From Candidatus Amulumruptor caecigallinarius (GTDB lineage Bacteria; Bacteroidota; Bacteroidia; Bacteroidales; Muribaculaceae): a stretch of 64,000 bases of DNA. The notes under the pieces are model-generated. The model worked only from the letters and a program-made list of their open reading frames with translations, ran no database searches and was not told the DNA's origin. Each line of letters starts with the position of its first letter. Positions within the stretch are counted from its first letter, which is position 1. Positions 8,982 to 16,628 of this stretch are shown here, one piece after another. A program made the translations under genes and the position numbers. Location of the stretch: assembly GCA_023665605.1 (NCBI GenBank), contig JAMPDP010000001.1, forward strand, positions 383,229 to 447,228. Reading direction: 5' to 3'.

Positions 8982-9701
8982 ATGCGCACCGGCAAACTCT
9001 ACTTCAAATACGGCACAATGGGGTCAGCGAAAACCGCCATGTTGCTCACCACGGCCTACAACTTCGAGGAGCGCCGCATGGACTATCTGTGCCTGAAACC
9101 CGCCATCGACACCCGCGAGGGGCGCGACGTGATACGCTCCCGCATAGGCATAGAGCGGGCATGTATGCTTATATTCCCCGAGACAGACCTCTATGCGATG
9201 CTCACCGACCGCTTCCGCCAGCTCGGGCGTGTGATAGAGTGGATTCTCATCGACGAGGCCCAGTTTCTCACGTCGCGACAGGTAGACCAACTGGCGCGCC
9301 TGGTGGATGACTTAGGGGTGAACGTGATGTGCTACGGGCTTCGCACGGACTTCCGGAGCCATCTGTTCGAGGGGTCTCGGCGGCTCTTTGAGATTGCTGA
9401 TACCATCGAAGAAATCAAATCTACGTGCAACTGCGGGCGCAAGACCATAGTGAACGCGCGCCTTGACTCCAACGGCGACTTCCTGGAGGAGGGACCCAAA
9501 GTGGAGATAGGCGGCGACGAGAAGTATATGGCCGTTTGCCGCAAGTGCTGGCGCAACAAGCGTGTGGAACAGTCATCACGCTCGATGCTCCCGTTCGCCG
9601 ACCTTGACCGTCCCGGCCCGGAGCTACCTGCTCTGCCGTCGCCGGTGGAGGAGCCCCTGCCGGTGACAGCCCCTGCCGGGGGTGACCGCCCTGAGCTCTG
9701 A
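8982..9701 (+). CDS. tdk: Thymidine kinase
   Basis: This cytosolic kinase phosphorylates thymidine to dTMP for nucleotide salvage. It is 239 residues long. The P-loop GTMGSAKT is at 11-18, Walker B is DEAQFL, and a C-terminal zinc site is formed by CNCG and CRKC pairs. The ATG at 8982 was chosen because MRTGKLYFKYGTMGSAKT matches the family N-terminus. It lies 25 bp after rho and is probably cotranscribed with it. The last 40 residues are a Pro-rich tail. Confidence 0.93.
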   Translation: MRTGKLYFKYGTMGSAKTAMLLTTAYNFEERRMDYLCLKPAIDTREGRDVIRSRIGIERACMLIFPETDLYAMLTDRFRQLGRVIEWILIDEAQFLTSRQVDQLARLVDDLGVNVMCYGLRTDFRSHLFEGSRRLFEIADTIEEIKSTCNCGRKTIVNARLDSNGDFLEEGPKVEIGGDEKYMAVCRKCWRNKRVEQSSRSMLPFADLDRPGPELPALPSPVEEPLPVTAPAGGDRPEL

Positions 9702-9772
9702 CCAGTACGGCTCCCGGTCTGCACACCGAGAGTGTGTATGACAGTGGAAGCGACCAAAAACGAATGAATTTG

Positions 9773-9825
9773 AATGTCTGTTAAACCAACAGCACTTTTG
9801 AAGTGTCTTTAGGTTAACAGACATT
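9773..9825. repeat. Large inverted repeat between tdk and the DUF3108 gene
   Basis: Arms at 9773-9787 and 9812-9825 pair over 14 bp with one bulged A (AATGTCTGTTAAACC with GGTTAACAGACATT). The loop contains a second hairpin, CACTT-TTG-AAGTG. It ends 14 bp before the ATG at 9840. There is no T-run on the plus strand, so it is not a canonical terminator. An operator or RNA control element is possible. Confidence 0.75.
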
Positions 9826-9839
9826 CTTCACATTTGACG

Positions 9840-10598
9840 ATGAAACGTACTATCCGCATCGCTGCCGCCACACTGCTGTGCCTCATGGTTTCACTCCAGG
9901 CTTCTGCCACCGGATTCACTGACGAGGTGCTCAAATACAAGGTAATGTTCAAGTGGGGCATCATCTCCAAGGTGGCGGGTCACGCCACGCTCGACCTGCG
10001 CACGTCGCCCACAGAGTACCGCGCCACGCTCACCGCGCGCTCTGCATCGTGGGCCGACCGCATCTACTCGTTGCGCGACACGATGTACACCACCATGGAC
10101 CCCTCGACCATGCTACCCGAACTATATGTGTACATTGCTCACGAAAACGGCAAGTACGTGAAGGACACTGTGAAGTTCACCCGCACGGGTGATGAGTTCA
10201 CGGGCATAGCCACTCGGCGCAAGCGCAACAAGGATGGCCAGTGGAGCGAAGGGGAAACGACGCTGAAAGCAACGGGGCCAAGCGTTGACCTGCTCAGCCT
10301 GTTTTTCTACGTGCGTCAGCTTGACTTCCCGCGCATGAGCACCGGCACCACGGTAGTGATGAACTGCTTCTCGGGCAAAAAGACAGAGGTACTGACGCTC
10401 ACCTACAAAGGGACGCAGAAAGTGACTGTCAACGGCAAGGAGCAACTTGCCTACTACGTGGGATTCACATTCACCAAGAATGGGAAGAAGTCATCGGCAC
10501 CCATCTACGCATGGCTTTCCACCAATGCAGCGCGTACGCCGCTGCAAGTTGTGGGCACACTCCCGGTGGGTAAAATCAAGGTGGAGCTGATGGAGTGA
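9840..10598 (+). CDS. DUF3108 family periplasmic protein
   Basis: This 252-residue exported protein has a clear signal peptide (MKRTIRIAAATLLCLMVSLQ, then ASA). The mature part, beginning TGFTDEVLKYKVMFKWGIISKVAGHATL, resembles DUF3108, a beta-rich family of unknown biochemical role in the Gram-negative envelope. Later segments include IYSLRDTMYTTMD and IYAWLSTNAARTPLQVVGTLPVGKIKVEL, also typical of the family. The ATG at 9840 is preferred over an in-frame TTG six bases upstream. The gene ends 6 bp from the convergent MFS gene. Confidence 0.8.
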   Translation: MKRTIRIAAATLLCLMVSLQASATGFTDEVLKYKVMFKWGIISKVAGHATLDLRTSPTEYRATLTARSASWADRIYSLRDTMYTTMDPSTMLPELYVYIAHENGKYVKDTVKFTRTGDEFTGIATRRKRNKDGQWSEGETTLKATGPSVDLLSLFFYVRQLDFPRMSTGTTVVMNCFSGKKTEVLTLTYKGTQKVTVNGKEQLAYYVGFTFTKNGKKSSAPIYAWLSTNAARTPLQVVGTLPVGKIKVELME

Positions 10599-10604
10599 GT
10601 TCCT

Positions 10605-11762
10605 TTATGAGGTCTTTACACGCTCGTACTTGAAGTAGAGGATGGCTATCAGGATGGTGCCGATGAGAGTCAGCGGCATACCGACAATAGCGGGTGCACC
10701 TACTGAATAGCCGGCACTGATTACAGCTCCGCCGAGCCATGCCGAGATAGCATTTCCGGCGTTATAGGCAATCTGAATGAGGGCGGCTCCGAGCATCTCC
10801 CCTCCACGGCAATAGCCCACGATGTCGCTCTGCAAGGGGCTTCCGGAGCCGAACAGAGCCGCTGTGCCGAGCATCAGCAGAATCACGGCAGCCACCTTGA
10901 CGGTGGCCAGCAGATAGAAAGCACAGAGTATAGGGATGGCGAGCCCCATCACAGAGGCTGCAATGGCCGATGGCTTGAAGCGGATGCCCAGCCATCCGGC
11001 CACAATGTTTCCGGCAAACATGCCGAATCCGGCTACTACCATAAGCCATGACAGATTTTCAGGAGCAAAGCCGCTGATGAGAGTCAGCTGCGGGTCGATG
11101 TAACTGTACCAGCAGTATATGCCGGTCTGTCCGAAGAGGATGCCGATAAATATGAGCCAAGGCGGGAGGGTACGCATGAAGCGGAACTGCCCCCTGAAGC
11201 CCAAATCCTCCAGCCCCGGCACACGCGGCACCCACCGGTGAATTGCTACCCATGTGACAGCACCTGAGAGTGCCACCACCAGATAAGCTGCACGCCATGA
11301 CACGGCATTGCTGAGCCAGGTGCCGAGGGGCACCCCGGCGAGAGTTGCCACGGTCATGCCGCTTACCATCATGGCCACCGCACTCACCTGCCGGGAGGGG
11401 TTGGCGAGCTTTCGGGCCACTATTGCGCCCACGCCGAAGTAAGCCCCATGGGGAAGTCCGGAGATGAATCTCGCCAACATGAGAGTAACGTAGCCCGGCG
11501 CGAGAGCAGCCATAAGATTGCCGACCGTGATGACAATAGCCAGCAGAAGCATCAGCTTGCGCAAATCCATCTTGCGGGCAAACAGGAGCGCGGGAGCACC
11601 TGCGCATACGCCCGCAGCATAGGCAGATATGAGGTGCCCGGCCATGGGGATGCTCACACCGAGACTTGTGGCCAGGTCACTGAGGATGCCCATGGTCAGG
11701 AACTCGGTGATGCCAAGTGCAAACGTGCCGAGCGCCAGAGCAAAAAGTCCTTTTTTGTTCAT
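10605..11762 (-). CDS. MFS exporter, DHA1 family
   Basis: This 385-residue inner-membrane protein has about 12 hydrophobic segments and belongs to the major facilitator superfamily. The N-terminus LALGTFALGITEFLTMGIL and the loop FARKMDLRKLMLLL are typical of the DHA1 drug and sugar-efflux branch (AraJ/YdhP-like). The substrate cannot be read from sequence. It lies 27 bp downstream of the CPA2 antiporter on the same strand and is likely cotranscribed with it. Confidence 0.85.
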   Translation of the reverse strand: MNKKGLFALALGTFALGITEFLTMGILSDLATSLGVSIPMAGHLISAYAAGVCAGAPALLFARKMDLRKLMLLLAIVITVGNLMAALAPGYVTLMLARFISGLPHGAYFGVGAIVARKLANPSRQVSAVAMMVSGMTVATLAGVPLGTWLSNAVSWRAAYLVVALSGAVTWVAIHRWVPRVPGLEDLGFRGQFRFMRTLPPWLIFIGILFGQTGIYCWYSYIDPQLTLISGFAPENLSWLMVVAGFGMFAGNIVAGWLGIRFKPSAIAASVMGLAIPILCAFYLLATVKVAAVILLMLGTAALFGSGSPLQSDIVGYCRGGEMLGAALIQIAYNAGNAISAWLGGAVISAGYSVGAPAIVGMPLTLIGTILIAILYFKYERVKTS

Positions 11763-11789
11763 TAATCAGTAACGGATATAATCCGGAGG

Positions 11790-13925
11790 TCAGTGGCCAC
11801 GGAGCCTTCTTCCCACACGCTTGAGCCAGAGCCAGAGTGTGGAAGGAGTGGAGACGATGTCAGCCGTCATGGTTTCGGCCATGGTGGGAGCGATCACGGT
11901 CTCCGTGCCGGTCTGCTCCGGATATAGTATCATAAGGTTATGAGCTGCAAAGTTATGTTGGAGGAACTCCGGCAGTTCGTCCATCATGGCGCTGAACGAC
12001 ACTGACGAGCGCCGTGCCGACACCACCACGAAGAGGTCATCCTCGTGTATTCGCCCGGCAAGCATCACGAAGTCATCATCATAGTCCAGCGGCTTGTAAA
12101 TCTGACGGATGCCGTAGCGTCCAGCCGCGAGCACCGCGCGGATTGCCGCGGCAGTGTCATCGGAGGCATAGAACACCACGCGGCATCCTATCTCGCGGGT
12201 GAGATTGCCGATGGCCCGTATCATCGGGCCGAAGCCCCCTTCATACTGCGCCTTGGAGGGGACAGCCACGACAATACGCGAGATGGTGTTCACGGGGATG
12301 AATGTGCGTGCTATCACCACCATGGCATTTGACGAGCGCAGGAGCTGCTCAATCTTGGCACCGAAGAAGGTGTCGATAATGCGCTTGCGGCGGTGAAGGC
12401 CAAGAAAGAGGGTGCCGATGTCACGCTCGGCCATGGTGTTGAGCACGCCGGTGACTATGTTCACGTCGAAACGCTCCAGCGGAATCATCCTTGCGCCTGC
12501 GGCGCTTGCGGTGCGCTCGGCAGTGGCCAGACTCTGGCGTCCGTTGGCGCGCGAGGCGGGGGCATTGTCGCTGCGCACATGGAGTGCGTAGAGCTTGCGC
12601 TCGGCGTTGCGCGAGGTTTCGCGCATCAGCATGGCCAAGTCCACGAGATCTCTGGCATTGCTCGGCTTGGCCACGGTGATGAGAGTGTGGCGGGCAGAAG
12701 TATCCGGGAGAGAACCACCGCTCTGCTCCAGCTCGCGTGCGTGGTCCTCGGCATTGCGCATCACCATACGTCGTGCGGCACGCTCCACGCCAAGACTCGA
12801 CACGGTGCAGGTGACGAGAATCATAAGCACCGTGGCATTGAGGATGGTCTCGTCAAACACACGCAGCTGCAGCCCAATCATCACCACTGCGAGGGCTACT
12901 GCCGTGTGGGCATTGCTCAGCTGATACATCACCGAGCGATCCACGCCGCCGAGACGGAAGGTCTTCTGCGAGAGCCAAGCCGCTATCCACTTGGTAATCA
13001 TTGCCACGGCACACATGGCAGCGGCAATCTCCACGGTCTGCAGGCTCGATGCCACGAGCTTCACATTGATGAGCATTCCCACTCCAATGAGGAAATAAGG
13101 GATGAATATAGCGTTGCCCACAAACTCAATGCGCCCCATCAACGAGGAGCGCGAGGGGATAAAGCGGTTGAGCACCAGTCCGGCATAGAAAGCTCCGAAC
13201 ACACCCTCAATGCCGATGTATCCGGCAGTCCATGCGGCTACGAACATCATGGTGAGCACATAGATGAACTGGAGGATGTCGTCATGGTAGCGGCGGAAGA
13301 ACCAGCGTGTGAGCCGCGGCACAATGAGAGTGACGAGCGTGCAGAACAGGGCGAGCAACCCCATCAGACGCAATATGTTGAGCCAGCGGAACTCACCGAA
13401 GCGAATCACATCAGCTACCGAAGCAAGTACCACAAGCGATGCGAGCACCGTGACGATGGTGCCCGCCACGGCTATAATCACAGCCGGGGACTTTGTGAGA
13501 CCGAAGCGGCTGACTATCGGATAACCGATGAGAGTGTGGGCGGCAAACATCGAGGCCATCAGCACCGAGGTGAGCCATGGCAACCCTATCAGCCAGTGGA
13601 CGGCCAATGTGCCTAAACCAAGAGGTACCAGGAATGTAAACGCGCCGAAGACAAGACCTTTGGGTAGGTTCTTCTTCAGATGATACATATCTATCTCAAT
13701 GCCCGCAAGGAACATGAGATAGAGAAGGCCGACGGAGCCAAACACCTCAAAACCCGCATCGCGCGCCAGGAGGTTGACACCGTAAGGCCCCACAAGGATG
13801 CCACCGGCTATGAGTCCGATGACGTGGGGTATCTTCAACTTGTTGAGCAGCAGCGGGGCCAGCAGTATGATGAGCAATACTGTCAGGAATATGCCGGTGG
13901 GCGATGTCACCAGAGGTTCGCTCAT
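11790..13925 (-). CDS. CPA2-type cation/proton antiporter with C-terminal USP-like region
   Basis: This 711-residue protein has an N-terminal membrane domain (about residues 10-390) of the Kef/CPA2 type with 12 or so segments, including LLNKLKIPHVIGLIAGGILVGP and FLAGIEIDM. The C-terminal 300 residues are soluble and resemble tandem universal-stress-protein domains (HTLITVAKPSN and later ISRIVVAVPSK begin the two repeats). It likely exchanges Na+ or K+ for H+ and is gated by a cytoplasmic ligand. It is the first gene of a two-gene unit with the MFS exporter. The start at 13925 agrees with the first membrane helix. Confidence 0.85.
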   Translation of the reverse strand: MSEPLVTSPTGIFLTVLLIILLAPLLLNKLKIPHVIGLIAGGILVGPYGVNLLARDAGFEVFGSVGLLYLMFLAGIEIDMYHLKKNLPKGLVFGAFTFLVPLGLGTLAVHWLIGLPWLTSVLMASMFAAHTLIGYPIVSRFGLTKSPAVIIAVAGTIVTVLASLVVLASVADVIRFGEFRWLNILRLMGLLALFCTLVTLIVPRLTRWFFRRYHDDILQFIYVLTMMFVAAWTAGYIGIEGVFGAFYAGLVLNRFIPSRSSLMGRIEFVGNAIFIPYFLIGVGMLINVKLVASSLQTVEIAAAMCAVAMITKWIAAWLSQKTFRLGGVDRSVMYQLSNAHTAVALAVVMIGLQLRVFDETILNATVLMILVTCTVSSLGVERAARRMVMRNAEDHARELEQSGGSLPDTSARHTLITVAKPSNARDLVDLAMLMRETSRNAERKLYALHVRSDNAPASRANGRQSLATAERTASAAGARMIPLERFDVNIVTGVLNTMAERDIGTLFLGLHRRKRIIDTFFGAKIEQLLRSSNAMVVIARTFIPVNTISRIVVAVPSKAQYEGGFGPMIRAIGNLTREIGCRVVFYASDDTAAAIRAVLAAGRYGIRQIYKPLDYDDDFVMLAGRIHEDDLFVVVSARRSSVSFSAMMDELPEFLQHNFAAHNLMILYPEQTGTETVIAPTMAETMTADIVSTPSTLWLWLKRVGRRLRGH

Positions 13926-13996
13926 CTTAGCTCAGAAATTTTAGAAGGTGCCGTTGCTGTCTTTCAGGTAATGGGAGGGGGAAAAGAAGGGGATGC

Positions 13997-14021
13997 GGGA
14001 TGGCGTGTGAGTCGCCATCCC
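13997..14021 (-). terminator. Terminator of asd
   Basis: GGGATGGCG (13997-14005) and CGCCATCCC (14013-14021) form a perfect 9-bp stem with a 7-nt loop just past the asd stop. On the minus strand a CT-rich tail follows. Confidence 0.7.
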
Positions 14022-14033
14022 GGCGTAGGGGGC

Positions 14034-15044
14034 TTACTTTCGGTTGGCAAGCATGTATTGTGCTATCTGCACGGCATTGAGTGCGGCACCCTTCTTGATC
14101 TGGTCGCCCACAATCCAGAATGACAACCCGTTGTCGTTAGCAAGGTCAGCGCGGATGCGTCCCACGAACACGGGGTCCTTTCCGGCGACATCGAGCGGCA
14201 TGGGATACTTCTTGGCGGCGGGGTCATCCACCACTACCACGCCCTGCGCCTTGGCGAAGGCCTCGCGGGCCATCTCGGTGGTGACAGGGGTCTCGGTCTC
14301 CACCCAGACAGCCTCGCTGTGAGCGCGCATCACGGGGACACGCACACACATGGCACTGACGCGGATGTCAGGGGAGTGCATGATCTTGCGAGTCTCGTTG
14401 AACATCTTCATCTCCTCCTTGGTGTAGCCGTTGTCCTGAAACACGTCAATGTGGGGGATGACATTGTAGGCCAGCTGATAGGCGAACTTTTCCACGGTGG
14501 GATCCTCGCCGCGAGTAATCTGTGCATACTGCTCTACGAGCTCATCCATGGCCGCGGCCCCTGCCCCGCTGGCAGCCTGATAAGTGGCCACGTGCACGCT
14601 CTTGATGGGAGAGATGTCGTTGATGGGCTTCAGGGCTACCACCATCTGAATAGTGGTGCAGTTGGGGTTGGCAATGATGCCTCGGGGCGCGTTGAAGGCA
14701 TCGTCACCGTTGACCTCGGGAACTACCAGAGGGACATCCTCATCCATGCGGAAAGCGCTGGAATTGTCAATCATCACCGCACCGTGACGCGTAATTACCT
14801 CGGCGAACTGCTTGGAGGTGCCGGCACCTGCAGAGGTGAAGGCGAAGTCCACGCCCTTGAAATCGTCGGCATTGTCAGTGAGCTCCTTGACGGTAATCTC
14901 CTTGCCACGGAAAGAGTATTTGCGGCCTGCGCTGCGCTTGCTGCCGAAGAGCAGAAGCTCGTCAACGGGGAAGTTCTGCTCATCGAGCACTCGGAGAAAC
15001 TCTTGACCCACGGCGCCGCTGGCGCCAACGATGGCAACTTTCAT
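14034..15044 (-). CDS. asd: Aspartate-semialdehyde dehydrogenase
   Basis: It reduces aspartyl phosphate to aspartate semialdehyde with NADPH, a branch point for Lys, Met, Thr and diaminopimelate synthesis. The protein is 336 residues long, the usual size. The nucleotide-binding [15 protein letters not shown] is at the N-terminus. The catalytic Cys is in [18 protein letters not shown] and the RVPV substrate segment follow. A TAAATTTG promoter lies about 50 bp upstream, diverging from the nitroreductase promoter. Confidence 0.96.
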   Translation of the reverse strand: MKVAIVGASGAVGQEFLRVLDEQNFPVDELLLFGSKRSAGRKYSFRGKEITVKELTDNADDFKGVDFAFTSAGAGTSKQFAEVITRHGAVMIDNSSAFRMDEDVPLVVPEVNGDDAFNAPRGIIANPNCTTIQMVVALKPINDISPIKSVHVATYQAASGAGAAAMDELVEQYAQITRGEDPTVEKFAYQLAYNVIPHIDVFQDNGYTKEEMKMFNETRKIMHSPDIRVSAMCVRVPVMRAHSEAVWVETETPVTTEMAREAFAKAQGVVVVDDPAAKKYPMPLDVAGKDPVFVGRIRADLANDNGLSFWIVGDQIKKGAALNAVQIAQYMLANRK

Positions 15045-15093
15045 CTTGTAAGTATAGCTGGTGATGTTTCGTTAACGTGATAGTTTCAGCGTG

Positions 15094-15101
15094 CAAATTT
15101 A
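15094..15101 (-). promoter_or_regulatory. Predicted -7 element of asd
   Basis: The minus strand reads TAAATTTG. It is separated by only 22 bp from the divergent nitroreductase -7 box, so the two promoters overlap. Confidence 0.6.
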
Positions 15102-15123
15102 CGCATTTTTATTGAATTTGCGC

Positions 15124-15131
15124 TAACTTTG
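15124..15131 (+). promoter_or_regulatory. Predicted -7 element of the nitroreductase gene
   Basis: TAACTTTG lies 43 bp before the ATG at 15175. The divergent asd promoter box overlaps the place where its -33 element should be. Confidence 0.6.
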
Positions 15132-15174
15132 CAAGCACTACGTTCCATCTATCGCTACATTGACGACACGACAT

Positions 15175-15924
15175 ATGAACACCACCGACTACTTCACCGA
15201 ACGACGCACCTGCCGCTCGTTTCTTGACAAGCCGTTGACCGATGAGCTGCTTGACGATATGCTGTCACGCGCAGCCCACGCCCCGACCACCGGCAATATG
15301 CAGCTATACAGTGTCATAGTGACCCGTGACGAGGCTTGCCGCAAGGCATTGGCCGAGTGCCACTTCAATCAGCCGGCAGCCACCGGTGCGCCGGTGCTAC
15401 TCACCTTCTGCGCCGACTTCGCCCGCTTCTGCCGCTGGTGCCACCTCTCGGAGGCAGCCCCCGGCTATGACAATCTGCAAGGCCTCACCACAGCCATGCT
15501 CGACGCGGTGATACTGACCCAGCAGTTCAACACCATCGCTGAAATGGAGGGGTTGGGATGCTGCTATCTGGGCACCACCACTTACACTGCGCCCAAGATT
15601 GCCACCCTGCTGAAACTGCCGCCCATGGTGGTGCCCGTGTGCACCCTTGCCGTGGGATGGCCAGCGAAAGTGGCCGAGGACTGCGGGCGTATTCCCGCCT
15701 CGGCGTTCATCCATCGCGAGACCTACCGCAACGACAGCGACAGCGACATTCTGGGGCACTACGCCGAAAAGGAAGCGCGTGAGGACAGCAAACAGTTCTG
15801 CGCCGAGAACTCCAAGGAGCACCTGGCGCAGGTGTTCACCGATGTGCGTTACACCCGCGAGATGATGGAAAGCTTCTCAGTGGTGTGGCGCGACTTCCTG
15901 ACCGCCGCCGGCTTCAAGATTTAG
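15175..15924 (+). CDS. Nitroreductase family flavoprotein
   Basis: This 249-residue NAD(P)H-dependent FMN oxidoreductase is of the NfsA/Frp type. The FMN-binding N-terminus is FTERRTCRSFLDKPL, followed by RAAHAPTTGNMQLYSVIV. The central GLGCCYLGTTTY and the later VPVCTLAVGWPA match the family. The physiological substrate is unknown. ATG 15175 is preferred over an in-frame TTG at 15160. The last 48 bp overlap the 3-prime end of the convergent carbonic anhydrase gene. Confidence 0.88.
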   Translation: MNTTDYFTERRTCRSFLDKPLTDELLDDMLSRAAHAPTTGNMQLYSVIVTRDEACRKALAECHFNQPAATGAPVLLTFCADFARFCRWCHLSEAAPGYDNLQGLTTAMLDAVILTQQFNTIAEMEGLGCCYLGTTTYTAPKIATLLKLPPMVVPVCTLAVGWPAKVAEDCGRIPASAFIHRETYRNDSDSDILGHYAEKEAREDSKQFCAENSKEHLAQVFTDVRYTREMMESFSVVWRDFLTAAGFKI

Positions 15925-16470
15925 AGCGTCAAGCGGTGAGAGAGCACCGGTGAGCGAGTCGATCACGTATCCGCGCACTGTCACTCCCTGCGGAGGCATC
16001 AGCGGGTGGTTGCGTATCAAGTCGACCGTTTCGGCCACAGCCTCGGCAGTGTCATCGAAGCCGTGGAGCCATCCGTCAAGGTCTATGCCGCAATGGCGCA
16101 TCAGAGAGATATGCTCATCGCTCACACCGCGCTCGCGCATCAGCGAGAGCATCTTCGGAGCATCCATGCCCTGCACCCCGCATCCGGTGTGCCCTATCAC
16201 CATAATCTCATCCACTCCAAGCTCATACACAGCCACGAGCACCGAGCGCATGGTTGAGTCAAAGGGGTTGGTAATGGTGCCACCGGCGTTCTTGATAATC
16301 TTGAAATCGCCGCCCCCCAGGCCAAGAGCAGCGGGGAGCAGTTCCACAAGCCGAGTGTCCATGCAGGTGACGATGGCGAGCTTGCGGTCAGGATATTTCG
16401 AGGTGATGAACGGTTCGTAACCTTTGCTTTCCACGAACCGACGGTTGTAGTCCAGAATCTCTTCTATCAT
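15877..16470 (-). CDS. Beta-class carbonic anhydrase
   Basis: This 197-residue zinc enzyme interconverts CO2 and bicarbonate. The zinc ligands and active-site dyad are visible: C36, D38 and R40 in TCMDTR, and H94 and C97 in GHTGCG. NAGGTITNPF is the conserved segment between them. It would supply bicarbonate for carboxylations. The 3-prime end lies inside the nitroreductase gene, so the two convergent transcripts must overlap. Confidence 0.92.
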   Translation of the reverse strand: MIEEILDYNRRFVESKGYEPFITSKYPDRKLAIVTCMDTRLVELLPAALGLGGGDFKIIKNAGGTITNPFDSTMRSVLVAVYELGVDEIMVIGHTGCGVQGMDAPKMLSLMRERGVSDEHISLMRHCGIDLDGWLHGFDDTAEAVAETVDLIRNHPLMPPQGVTVRGYVIDSLTGALSPLDALNLEAGGGQEVAPHH

Positions 16471-16498
16471 GGCTTAAATTGAAATGCTTTGTCTGCGG

Positions 16499-16506
16499 CA
16501 AATATA
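16499..16506 (-). promoter_or_regulatory. Predicted -7 element of the carbonic anhydrase gene
   Basis: The minus strand reads TATATTTG, about 28 bp before the ATG at 16470. Confidence 0.6.
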
Positions 16507-16554
16507 CGGCATTTTGACATATGATTGAACCCCGACGGCCCCGAGTGGGTTAAT

Positions 16555-16602
16555 GAAGTGATTTAAACTTTTTGCGAAAACTTAAGAAGTTTAAATCACT
16601 TC
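16555..16602. repeat. Perfect 16-bp inverted repeat before the DUF5686 gene
   Basis: GAAGTGATTTAAACTT (16555-16570) and AAGTTTAAATCACTTC (16587-16602) are exact complements separated by 16 nt. The repeat ends 26 bp before the start codon at 16629. No T-run follows. It could be a dyad operator or an RNA stem controlling translation. Confidence 0.85.
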
Positions 16603-16628
16603 AATAAGACACCTTTTCCATCCATCAC

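Noticed and set aside
12393..13616. 407-codon frame antisense to the CPA2 antiporter gene
   Set aside because: It lies wholly within the antiporter gene on the other strand, is His/Glu/Gly-rich as GC-rich antisense frames are, and has no motif or promoter.
14319..15080. 253-codon frame antisense to asd
   Set aside because: asd is unmistakable on the other strand; the shadow has no family resemblance and runs across the asd promoter.
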